Assembly: GCF_000407145.1 (NCBI RefSeq)
Contig: NZ_KE136472.1
Location: 513,658-577,657, forward strand
Origin: Enterococcus caccae ATCC BAA-1240
GTDB lineage: Bacteria > Bacillota > Bacilli > Lactobacillales > Enterococcaceae
Direction of reading: 5' to 3'
Length of the DNA stretch: 64,000 nt
Part shown: piece after piece, positions 45,226 to 56,160 of the stretch
How positions within the stretch are numbered: the stretch's first letter is position 1
How the letters are laid out: each line of letters begins with the position of its first letter
Notes under the pieces: model-generated
Database searches by the model: none
What the model was told of the DNA's origin: nothing
What the model saw: only the letters and a program-made list of their open reading frames with translations
Program-made: the position numbers and the translations under genes

Positions 45226-46167
45226 CTATTTTTGTATGATTTTCTCCAAAATATCAACAAAGATCGGGTCAGCATTAAACGGATGAATATAGTGGAAATG
45301 TTCGCCACCGTTTTCCATAAAATAGCCATAATTTTCTTTTTCAATTTCTTCAACAGTTTCTAAACAATCAGAAACGAACCCAGGAGTGATGATCAAAATA
45401 TTTTTATCCCCTTGTTTAGGTAGCTCTTTTAACGTTTGATCAGTTGCTGGAGTGAGCCATTCAGCTGGGCCAAATTTTGATTGAAACGTACTAATGAAAG
45501 GAACATCACCAACTTGTTTCATTACAGCTTGAGTCGTTTGCTCGCAGTGCTCTAAGTAATGATCGCCTTTTTCCACGTAAGAAACCGGGATACCGTGATA
45601 AGAGAAAACAATCTTATCGAACTCTTTTTCAGCTAATGCTTGTTTGATTTGATTGGCTAAAGCTTCAATATATAATGGCTCATCGTAAAATGATTGAATA
45701 AAATGTAAACTAGGAATCGCTTCAGCTTTCAAATAAAATTTAGCTACTTCATCGAATATCGGCGCAGTAGTCGTTGTTGAGTATTGCGGATACAATGGAA
45801 TAATCGTTAAATCGGTAACACCTAGATCATGCATTTCCTTTAAAACTTCTGGAATCAAAGGTTTACTGTAAGACATAGCATAGCGAACGATGTGATCTGG
45901 AAAACGTTCTTGCAACTGTTCCGTTTGTGATTGAGTATAAATAAGTAACGGTGAACCAGCTTCTTGCCAAATTTGTTGGTACAAAGCAGCTGATTTTTTC
46001 GGTCTAGTTCGTAAAATAATTCCATGTAAAACAGGTAACCAGATCAAACGGTTAGTATCAATTACTCGTTTATCACCTAAAAAACGCTTTAAATAAGCAC
46101 GAACTTCTTTCGTTTCCGGTTTATCCGGAGTACCTAAATTAACAAGGATGATTCCTTTTTTAGACAT
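45226..46167 (-). CDS. hemH: Ferrochelatase (coproporphyrin type likely)
   Basis: 313-residue HemH/CpfC that inserts iron into porphyrin. NLGTPDKPE at the N-terminus, the iron-site histidine in FSYHGIPVSYVEKGDHY near residue 190, and the C-terminal region GFVSDCLETVEEIEKENY. Gram-positive enzymes use coproporphyrin III. No other heme synthesis gene is in the window, as expected of enterococci, which lack the pathway yet keep hemH. AAAAGAGG is the minus-strand RBS. Confidence 0.94.
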   Translation of the reverse strand: MSKKGIILVNLGTPDKPETKEVRAYLKRFLGDKRVIDTNRLIWLPVLHGIILRTRPKKSAALYQQIWQEAGSPLLIYTQSQTEQLQERFPDHIVRYAMSYSKPLIPEVLKEMHDLGVTDLTIIPLYPQYSTTTTAPIFDEVAKFYLKAEAIPSLHFIQSFYDEPLYIEALANQIKQALAEKEFDKIVFSYHGIPVSYVEKGDHYLEHCEQTTQAVMKQVGDVPFISTFQSKFGPAEWLTPATDQTLKELPKQGDKNILIITPGFVSDCLETVEEIEKENYGYFMENGGEHFHYIHPFNADPIFVDILEKIIQK

Positions 46168-46430
46168 TAAAAAACCTCTTTTCGTATGGCTGGGACAAAA
46201 TGATTTTTGTTCTAGTCAAAATTTTTCTGAAATCGTTGTAAATTATCTCACAAAGATTGAGGAAAATCAAAGTTGTCTGCTAATTATAGGAGGATATTTG
46301 ACTGATAAGTAGGAGGGAAAGTCCGTAAAAAGTAAAAAAGAGAACAATAGCCATTTTAGAAAGATTCTAATTAAGTCCACTTTTTCACAAAGAAAACCTA
46401 GATTAAATAAGAATTATTCTAGTAAAGAGA
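46168..46430. other. Intergenic region hemH-sufC
   Basis: No gene seen in about 260 bases upstream of the suf promoter; an RBS-like AGGAGGA near 46288 is followed only by a short frame. Confidence 0.3.
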
Positions 46431-46469
46431 TTGCTTATCATTCTCAATTAGGATAAAATGAATGAGAAC
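46431..46469 (+). promoter_or_regulatory. suf operon promoter with an overlapping inverted repeat
   Basis: TTGCTT (46431-46436), 17 bp spacer, TAAAAT (46454-46459). An imperfect inverted repeat CATTCTCA ... TGAGAACG flanks the -10, a plausible operator for a Fur-family or iron-sulfur regulator. Regulator not known. Confidence 0.55.
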
Positions 46470-46505
46470 GATAAAACAATAATTTTAAGTTGGAGGGAAT
46501 TGTAC

Positions 46506-47276
46506 ATGTCCGTTTTAGAAATTAAAAATTTACACGTATCAATCGAAGATAAAAAGATTTTAAAAGGGGTTAACCTGACGATGAAAACAGGTGAAATCCA
46601 CGCAATCATGGGACCGAACGGAACAGGTAAATCAACCTTATCTGCTGCAATCATGGGAAATCCTAATTACGAAGTCACAGAAGGCGAAATCTTGTTTGAC
46701 GGAGAAAATGTATTAGAACTTGAAGTGGACGAACGTGCCCGTTTAGGTTTATTCCTTGCAATGCAATACCCAAGTGAAATTCCAGGAATCACCAATGCTG
46801 AATTCATGCGTGCGGCAATCAATGCCAAACGTGATGAAGATGATAAAATTTCAGTGATGGAATTCATCAAAAAATTAGATAAAAAAATGGATCTACTAAA
46901 TATGCCAGAAGAAATGGCTGAACGTTACTTAAACGAAGGCTTCTCTGGTGGAGAAAAGAAACGTAACGAAATCCTACAATTATTGATGTTGGAACCAACA
47001 TTTGCCATTTTAGATGAAATCGATTCTGGTTTAGATATCGATGCCTTGAAAGTCGTATCAAAAGGCGTAAACGAAATGCGCGGCGAAAACTTTGGCGCGT
47101 TGATCATCACTCACTACCAACGTCTACTGAACTACATCACACCAGATGTGGTGCATATCATGATGGAAGGCCGTGTCGTGAAAACTGGCGGTGCGGAACT
47201 TGCGAAACGTTTAGAAGCAGAAGGCTATGCTGGCATCAGCCAAGAATTAGGTATCGAATACAAAGAAGAAGCATAA
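46506..47276 (+). CDS. sufC: Fe-S cluster assembly ATPase SufC
   Basis: 256-residue ABC-type ATPase. Walker A GPNGTGKSTLS near residue 37, signature FSGGEKKRNEIL near 145, Walker B FAILDEIDSGLDIDAL near 165. Works with SufB and SufD in the cluster scaffold. GGAGGG selects ATG 46506 over 46458, which overlaps the promoter. Confidence 0.96.
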   Translation: MSVLEIKNLHVSIEDKKILKGVNLTMKTGEIHAIMGPNGTGKSTLSAAIMGNPNYEVTEGEILFDGENVLELEVDERARLGLFLAMQYPSEIPGITNAEFMRAAINAKRDEDDKISVMEFIKKLDKKMDLLNMPEEMAERYLNEGFSGGEKKRNEILQLLMLEPTFAILDEIDSGLDIDALKVVSKGVNEMRGENFGALIITHYQRLLNYITPDVVHIMMEGRVVKTGGAELAKRLEAEGYAGISQELGIEYKEEA

Positions 47277-47290
47277 GGAGGACAAGATAA

Positions 47291-50260
<2,970 letters not shown>

Positions 50261-50311
50261 TAATAAGTAGGTTGAATTCAGTAAGGAATCAAGAAAAGGA
50301 CGTGAGATAAT

Positions 50312-51706
50312 TTGAGTACTGTACCTGAGTTAGAAGAATATCAATTTGGTTTTCATGATGATGTGAAACCAATTTTCAGTACGGGAAATGGACTAACAGA
50401 GGAAGTCGTTAGAGAAATTTCACGTAAGAAAGAAGAACCAGAATGGATGTTAGAGTTCCGTTTGAAGTCATTGGAACAATTCAACAAAATGGCCATGCAA
50501 GAATGGGGACCTGATTTATCTGATATCGATTTTGAAAAAATCAAATATTTCCAAAGAGCTAGTGACAAACCCGCTCGTGACTGGGATGATGTACCAGATA
50601 AAATCAAAGAAACTTTTGAAAGAATCGGAATTCCAGAAGCCGAACGTGCGTATCTAGCTGGAGCTTCAGCGCAATATGAATCAGAAGTGGTTTACCACAA
50701 TATGAAGGAAGAATTCCAAAAATTAGGAATCATCTTTACAGATACAGATTCAGCGTTGAAAGAATATCCAGACATATTCAAAAAATACTTCGCAAAATTA
50801 GTCCCACCAACAGATAACAAACTAGCTGCATTAAACTCAGCGGTTTGGTCGGGTGGAACGTTTATCTATGTGCCAAAAGGGGTTCGTGTGGATGTGCCAT
50901 TACAAACATACTTCCGAATCAATGCGGAAAACACGGGACAATTTGAACGTACGCTGATTATTGTTGATGAAGGCGCAAGTGTTCACTACGTAGAAGGCTG
51001 TACGGCACCTACGTATACAAGCAATAGCTTACACGCAGCAATCGTTGAGATCTTTACACATAAAGATGCGTATACACGTTATACAACCATCCAAAACTGG
51101 TCGGATAACGTTTATAACTTGGTAACAAAACGTGCCAAAGCCTATGAAGGTGCCACCGTTGAGTGGATCGATGGGAACTTAGGTGCTAAAACAACGATGA
51201 AATATCCAAGTGTTTATCTAGATGGAAAAGGCGCTCGCGGCACAATGCTTTCAATTGCATTTGCTGGTGAAAATCAAATCCAAGATACAGGTGCGAAAAT
51301 GATTCATAATGCGCCAAACACTTCAAGTTCGATCGTTTCTAAATCAATTGCTAAAGATGGCGGTGAAGTGAATTACCGTGGTCAAGTAACGTTTGGAAAA
51401 GATAGTGCGGGTTCGATTTCACATATTGAGTGTGATACGATTATTATGGATGACAAATCGAAATCTGATACGATTCCGTTTAATGAGATTCATAATAGTC
51501 AAGTGGCGTTGGAGCATGAAGCGAAGGTTTCGAAAATTTCGGAAGAGCAGCTTTATTACTTGATGAGTCGTGGGTTGACTGAGGTTGAGGCGACTGAGAT
51601 GATTGTTATGGGATTTGTTGAGCCGTTTACGAAGGAATTACCGATGGAGTATGCGGTTGAGTTGAATCGATTGATTAGTTATGAGATGGAAGGCAGTGTT
51701 GGATAA
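50312..51706 (+). CDS. sufB: Fe-S cluster assembly scaffold protein SufB
   Basis: 464-residue SufB, the main cluster scaffold. [18 protein letters not shown] near residue 190, [16 protein letters not shown] near 230 and the C-terminal [28 protein letters not shown] start at 50312 with AAGGACGTGAG upstream. The last about 220 bases use GAG and TTG codons far more than the rest of the gene (about ten GAG to four GAA). The very 3' end is duplicated at 58063-58083, marking an island insertion; the encoded C-terminus MEGSVG is unchanged. Confidence 0.95.
   Translation: MSTVPELEEYQFGFHDDVKPIFSTGNGLTEEVVREISRKKEEPEWMLEFRLKSLEQFNKMAMQEWGPDLSDIDFEKIKYFQRASDKPARDWDDVPDKIKETFERIGIPEAERAYLAGASAQYESEVVYHNMKEEFQKLGIIFTDTDSALKEYPDIFKKYFAKLVPPTDNKLAALNSAVWSGGTFIYVPKGVRVDVPLQTYFRINAENTGQFERTLIIVDEGASVHYVEGCTAPTYTSNSLHAAIVEIFTHKDAYTRYTTIQNWSDNVYNLVTKRAKAYEGATVEWIDGNLGAKTTMKYPSVYLDGKGARGTMLSIAFAGENQIQDTGAKMIHNAPNTSSSIVSKSIAKDGGEVNYRGQVTFGKDSAGSISHIECDTIIMDDKSKSDTIPFNEIHNSQVALEHEAKVSKISEEQLYYLMSRGLTEVEATEMIVMGFVEPFTKELPMEYAVELNRLISYEMEGSVG
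51686..51706. repeat. Left attachment-site copy (end of sufB)
   Basis: ATGGAAGG-CAG-TGTTGGATAA; partner copy at 58063-58083 differs only in the central three bases. Confidence 0.75.
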
Positions 51707-51718
51707 ACCTGTTATAGG

Positions 51719-51757
51719 AGCTAGAACCCTTGATATATAAGGATTCTAGCTTTTTTC
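51719..51757 (+). terminator. Terminator after present sufB
   Basis: AGCTAGAAnCCTT / AAGGnTTCTAGCT stem with TTTTTT. Confidence 0.85.
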
Positions 51758-51800
51758 TTTTACCTTGAAATTAGAAACGACCAGCTTTTGACCAGCTTTT

Positions 51801-51881
51801 TTACTTATTATTCATCATATCAGCAAATTCTTGACCAGTTTTCTTAGGTGCATTGTTCGTAATATGTGCATAGATGTCTAA
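51801..51881 (-). pseudogene. C-terminal stub of a tyrosine-type site-specific integrase
   Basis: Reading the minus strand from 51881, 26 codons give DIYAHITNNAPKKTGQEF then ADMMNNK and a stop. The Y-x-H-x-T segment and helical tail match the extreme C-terminus of phage-type tyrosine integrases, where the catalytic Tyr begins this segment. The upstream part is absent: the frame hits a stop two codons beyond and the DNA passes into the lipoprotein fragment. Orientation toward the sufB end is as expected for an integrase next to its attachment site. Confidence 0.75.
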
Positions 51882-52592
51882 ACATTATAGCCCCAATAAC
51901 AATGTGGATTTATATGGGTTAATGCTACCTGATAAAGTTTTAGATAATAAGAATGGATGGCAAGCAGTTGTAGATGATGTTCCGATTAAAATATAATGGT
52001 CTGAGAATGGAGAGGGAGTAACTGGCTACTCCTTAGTTGCTGTTTATTCAGATGCAGATACTCAACCCTACCTTGAAAAGCACGTTTATTTCTTTACTTT
52101 TGCGTCAGGTATACCTAAAGTATTAATTACAAAACAGAACCAAGGAAATGAAAATAATTATTTATATTTTAAAGAAACAGAGAACAAAGAACAAAGAACA
52201 AAGAACTTAAAGATGGCTTTTTAGAAATTGTCTCGGGTAATAAGAATCATACAACAGATGTAAATAATCAAAATGAATTTAATTTAGGTACGATTGCATA
52301 TAATGATTTGAATACAAATGACTATATTCAAGGGAAAGCTCAATGGATGGGGTGTTCAATAGAGGATGATGGGACAACGATAAATTTAATTCCTGCAATG
52401 TCTGCTACTATTCAAAATGTACAACTATATATATCTGGACAAGGTAATACTGATTATTATAATAAATTTCTAGATGCTGCTAAAGATATAAGTTTAAAGA
52501 CTGGCGGTAAGCCTGTGAGTATTTGGAGTAAAGGTGGAGATGGAGAAGTCACTATAACAACTCAGAATGGGGCTGTTGTCTATAGTATTTAG
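51880..52592 (+). pseudogene. Broken lipoprotein-type gene (DUF4767-like), 5' truncated with stop and frameshift
   Basis: Begins without a start in SKHYSPNNNVDLYGLMLPD; an in-frame TAA follows VDDVPIKI at about 51997; the frame then gives NGEGVTGYSLVAVYSDADTQ and LEKHVYFFTFASG, typical of DUF4767-type enterococcal lipoproteins (from memory). At 52186-52212 a 7-base unit (AACAAAG) is repeated; removing 14 bases restores NKELKDGFLEIVSGN and joins the frame ending at 52592 (GGDGEVTITTQNGAVVYSI). So the frame 52308-52592 is the tail of this gene, not a separate one. Not known to be cargo of the island or a host gene caught in it. Confidence 0.75.
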
Positions 52593-52986
52593 TTTTGGTA
52601 AATATTAAGAAGTAAGATGACCCCACCCCGTTGTTTTCTGACCGTAATAAGGGTACCTGAAATGTGAGCTACTAGGCTAACATGGGGTACTCTTTTTTTG
52701 ATTTTTGCAAAAGGAAAATAAATTTTGATACATGAAACGATCTGAAACAAGCTTTGATAAATGTTGATATAACAGTCTTATTGCGCGTTTCAGGTATGAA
52801 AATATAAAATGTAGTTTTTACTCAAAAAACGTTAAAAAGTGCTACAAAGTTGTGGGAGTTATTGTATATGAAACAGACCTACAAATATTTCATTTTAACA
52901 TTGTGGTGTTTTTTATAATATTAAAGTTGAGTTATTTTGTTATTAATGAGAGAATATATTTAAGAAAAAATGTGAGGATAGTAATT
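52593..52986. other. Structured non-coding region before the defence operon
   Basis: About 390 bases. A stretch from 52620 to 52705 starts ATGACCCCACCCC and ends with GGGGTACTCTTTTTTT, possibly a hairpin with terminator or an old IS end. Inverted repeat ATACATGAAACG (52728-52739) / CGTTTCAGGTAT (52786-52797), 11 of 12, encloses a 46 nt loop; GTACCTGAAATG at about 52652 is a third related copy. TATAAT at about 52914 may be the -10 of the operon. A transcript here could be a template or regulator RNA for the downstream reverse transcriptase, but nothing proves it. Confidence 0.4.
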
Positions 52987-53940
52987 ATGAGTAAAAAAAA
53001 TAAAATTCAGAAAGTCTTATCTTGTAAAATATCAGAAGCTAATTTTTATTCCTATCATGTTGATTTTGATATTTGTGAAAAAGACAGCGTGCAACAGAGG
53101 ATTGATGACTTTGTACAAATCATGTGTGAAGAAATACCAAGTTTTGCTTTTGGCTTCCACAGAGGTGAAAATGTTCCTCAAGATGAGATTTTAAACACTT
53201 TAGTTGAGGCAGCAAGATCGATATATAAGATAACAGAATACAGAGAAGTAGCAGAAATGTATAAAAAAGGTGAGTCTATTGATGATAAAATTGATAATAA
53301 ATATTTAAGAAGAGGTGAATTTGGGGAATTATTTCTTCATTCAATTTTAAAATATTTATTTAACACTAATCCTTTGATAGCTAAAATCCATTTTAAAGAT
53401 TCATTCGGACATGCTGTCCATGGCTTCGATTCTATACATATTAATACTGAAAGTATGACTCTTTGGCTTGGGGAGTCTAAGATATACACAAGTGGAATAA
53501 ATGGGGTAGATGCACTAGCACAAGATCTTTTTGAACATTTTAATACTGATTATTTTAATAGTGAATTTAATATAATATCCAAAAGAATAACAGATTCATA
53601 TGAAATGCTGGATTCTATGGGATTTGATTCTGAACATTGGATTGAATTGTTGAATAGATATACAAGTCTCTCCGAGCAACTAAACAATATAGTAATTCCG
53701 ATGTTTTGTGCGTACGAAACATCGACACTGGATTCATATGAATTAGATTTCGAAAAATTTTCTAAAGATTTTGAAGATGAAGTGTATAAATTGAAAAAAA
53801 GATTTGATGAAAAAAGTAAGGAGCACCCTCTTATAAATAAACTAAATATTATAGTGATATTGATGCCTTTAAAAAGTAAAAAAGAAATTATATCAAAGTT
53901 GCATTCAAAATTAACTCTGATTCAAGCATTAGGAGGTTAA
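52987..53940 (+). CDS. HamA-like DUF1837 nuclease of a Hachiman-type defence system
   Basis: 317 residues. The C-terminal DUF1837/HamA domain shows a PD-(D/E)xK nuclease core: Glu111/Glu114 in RGEFGELF, Asp148 in HGFDSIHI and Glu163-x-Lys165 in WLGESKIY. HamA is the nuclease partner of the HamB helicase in Hachiman antiphage systems. I chose ATG 52987, preceded by GTGAGGA, over an in-frame GTG at 52852 that adds 45 hydrophobic, unrelated residues. GGAGG at its 3' end is the RBS for the helicase gene 6 bp on. Strongly AT-rich compared with suf genes, a sign of transfer. Confidence 0.82.
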   Translation: MSKKNKIQKVLSCKISEANFYSYHVDFDICEKDSVQQRIDDFVQIMCEEIPSFAFGFHRGENVPQDEILNTLVEAARSIYKITEYREVAEMYKKGESIDDKIDNKYLRRGEFGELFLHSILKYLFNTNPLIAKIHFKDSFGHAVHGFDSIHINTESMTLWLGESKIYTSGINGVDALAQDLFEHFNTDYFNSEFNIISKRITDSYEMLDSMGFDSEHWIELLNRYTSLSEQLNNIVIPMFCAYETSTLDSYELDFEKFSKDFEDEVYKLKKRFDEKSKEHPLINKLNIIVILMPLKSKKEIISKLHSKLTLIQALGG

Positions 53941-53946
53941 ATAAAG

Positions 53947-56097
53947 GTGAATTGGGATATAGTGAATATTTATGAAGTAAATAAACTAGATTTTAATGAG
54001 AGTTTTTCTCTTGCAAAATACGTATCGAATTTGTCTTTGTCAAATAGAAATAGTTATGCTAGAAAAATAATAATTCATATATACGAAATTTGGGATAATG
54101 TTGATGATAATACAAAGGAAATATGGAGTGATTTAGCTGAAAGTCAGGGTTTCTATCCTTATATTAAAGACAGAATGGATAACACATCTGAAATTAGACG
54201 TTCTTTTCATCAGTCCGAGTATATTGATAATATAGTTTTTCATAAAGAACAGAAAACATTATCATATTTGATAAAAAAGAAGCAAAATTTAATTGTTAGT
54301 GCACCGACTAGTTTTGGTAAAAGTTTACTGATTGAGGAGATAGTCGCTTGCAGTAAACACAATAATATATTAATTATTCAGCCTACACTAGCTTTGATTA
54401 ATGAAACTAGATTGAAATTAAAAAAATATAAAAAATATAACATGATAGTTAATACTTCTCAGCAAGTTGAAGAGAAAAATATTTTCATTTTAACTGCTGA
54501 AAGAGTAATAGAATTTCCTAATCTTCCTAAGATTGATTATTGTGTTCTTGATGAGTTTTATAAAATAAGTTCCGATAGAGATGATGAACGATCCGATGTC
54601 TTAAACATTGCTATAAAAAAAATTTTAGATAGACGAGATACAGCATTTTATTTTATTGGACCAAATATTGATAAAATTTCTAATGGTTTTGAGAAAAAAT
54701 ATAATGCTAAATTTATTAAGACAGATTATTCTCTTGTAGACGCACAAGTCGAATTAGTAAACATCAATTACAAAAATGATGGGAAGCGCAAACAAGAAAT
54801 GGAAAGAGAAGAAAAACTTTTTGAACTTTTATACTGTAAAAAAAATGAACAATCCATTGTGTATACATCGTCACCAGATAGAGCATTTAGGTTGGCTACA
54901 AAGTACTATGAATTTTTAAAACTAAATAACTATCTGGAAAAAGAAGAGTTATTACCAATAAATGAATGGATTTCTGAAAATATTAATAGTAATTGGAGTT
55001 ACAATAGGCTGTTATTACAAAAAATAGGTGTCCATTCCGGAACTATTCCCAAGCACTTAACACACTCCATAATTCAATATTTTAATTATAAGAAGCTAAA
55101 CGTATTATTCTGCACCTCTACTATTATAGAAGGCGTAAATACCTCAGCAAAAAATGTATTTATTTTTGATAAAAAGAAAGGTCCGAATGAAATTGATTAC
55201 TTCGATTTTTCTAATATAAAGGGTAGAGCAGGTAGATTATTAGAGCACTATACAGGGAAAGTTTACGTTTTTCATAAAATTCCTCCAAAGACTGAAATAG
55301 AGTTAGATATGCCATTCTATGATCAAGAAAAAATATCTGATGAAATATTAATTAACTTTGATAAAGAAGAATTATTTCCCGAAAATATAAAGAGGTATGA
55401 AGAACTGATAGAGTATGATAAGGAATTTTTGCCGATAATAAAGAAAAATGCTGTTTCTGTAGAAGGTCAAAAGAGAATTATTAATGATTTATATGAAAAG
55501 ATACGGACACAACCAGAGTTAGTTTTATGGACTGGAAAGCCTTCTTTCAAGGCTATTAAATATATACTGGGTATTTGTTGGGATAATTTATTAAAAGAAA
55601 CTGAGACTACAAGACCAATGACTCGGAATAAATTGCCAGTTGTTGTGTTTAAATATCTCAATAGTTCTTCATTTAACGAAATATTAAGACAAGAATATAT
55701 ATATATAAAAGAGCAAAATCCGAATTGGCAAACTCAAAAAATACTAGATCAAACTATTAGCAATTGTTACCGAGAACAAAGACATTGGATTTCATATAAA
55801 GTTCCTAAATGGCTGGATGTTGTTAATTCATTGCAAAAAGAAATATGTAAAATTAATAATATTTCTAATGTAGGAGATTATTCTTATACTTCATCTCAAC
55901 TTGAAAATGAAGGCGTTGATGGAAATTTTTCGATTTTACTGGATATGGGTGTCCCTGCAAGTGCAATTAAAAAAATAGTACCAATGTTATCTGAAGAATT
56001 ATCTTTAAAAGAAGTGGTAAATATATCAAAAAAAATTGCTAACTCGTCTAATAGTAATTTATTACAATATGAAAAAGAAAAACTAAGAAATTTGTAA
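53947..56097 (+). CDS. HamB-like superfamily 2 helicase
   Basis: 716 residues. Helicase motifs: Walker A APTSFGKS at 119-126; motif II DEFY at 202-205 (a variant of DEAH); GVHSG at 361-365; motif V-like STIIEGVNTSAKNV from 391; motif VI KGRAGR at 425-430. It fits the helicase partner of DUF1837 nucleases, though it is shorter than many HamB proteins. GTG start at 53947, 9 nt after AGGAGG. Lies 6 bp after the nuclease gene and 63 bp before the reverse transcriptase gene, so one operon is likely. Expected role: DNA loading or damage sensing that triggers the nuclease. Confidence 0.82.
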   Translation: MNWDIVNIYEVNKLDFNESFSLAKYVSNLSLSNRNSYARKIIIHIYEIWDNVDDNTKEIWSDLAESQGFYPYIKDRMDNTSEIRRSFHQSEYIDNIVFHKEQKTLSYLIKKKQNLIVSAPTSFGKSLLIEEIVACSKHNNILIIQPTLALINETRLKLKKYKKYNMIVNTSQQVEEKNIFILTAERVIEFPNLPKIDYCVLDEFYKISSDRDDERSDVLNIAIKKILDRRDTAFYFIGPNIDKISNGFEKKYNAKFIKTDYSLVDAQVELVNINYKNDGKRKQEMEREEKLFELLYCKKNEQSIVYTSSPDRAFRLATKYYEFLKLNNYLEKEELLPINEWISENINSNWSYNRLLLQKIGVHSGTIPKHLTHSIIQYFNYKKLNVLFCTSTIIEGVNTSAKNVFIFDKKKGPNEIDYFDFSNIKGRAGRLLEHYTGKVYVFHKIPPKTEIELDMPFYDQEKISDEILINFDKEELFPENIKRYEELIEYDKEFLPIIKKNAVSVEGQKRIINDLYEKIRTQPELVLWTGKPSFKAIKYILGICWDNLLKETETTRPMTRNKLPVVVFKYLNSSSFNEILRQEYIYIKEQNPNWQTQKILDQTISNCYREQRHWISYKVPKWLDVVNSLQKEICKINNISNVGDYSYTSSQLENEGVDGNFSILLDMGVPASAIKKIVPMLSEELSLKEVVNISKKIANSSNSNLLQYEKEKLRNL

Positions 56098-56160
56098 AAT
56101 CTTACCTATTGAAAATTGAGGTTTGAATCAGTATTGAATAAAATTCATGAAGGAGAGAAT

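Noticed and set aside
52308..52592. Stand-alone 94-residue gene
   Set aside because: It joins in frame to the upstream lipoprotein remnant when the 14-base repeat expansion is removed, and has no RBS.
52852..52986. N-terminal extension of the HamA-like protein from GTG 52852
   Set aside because: The 45 extra residues are hydrophobic and unlike HamA; ATG 52987 has a proper RBS (GAGGA).
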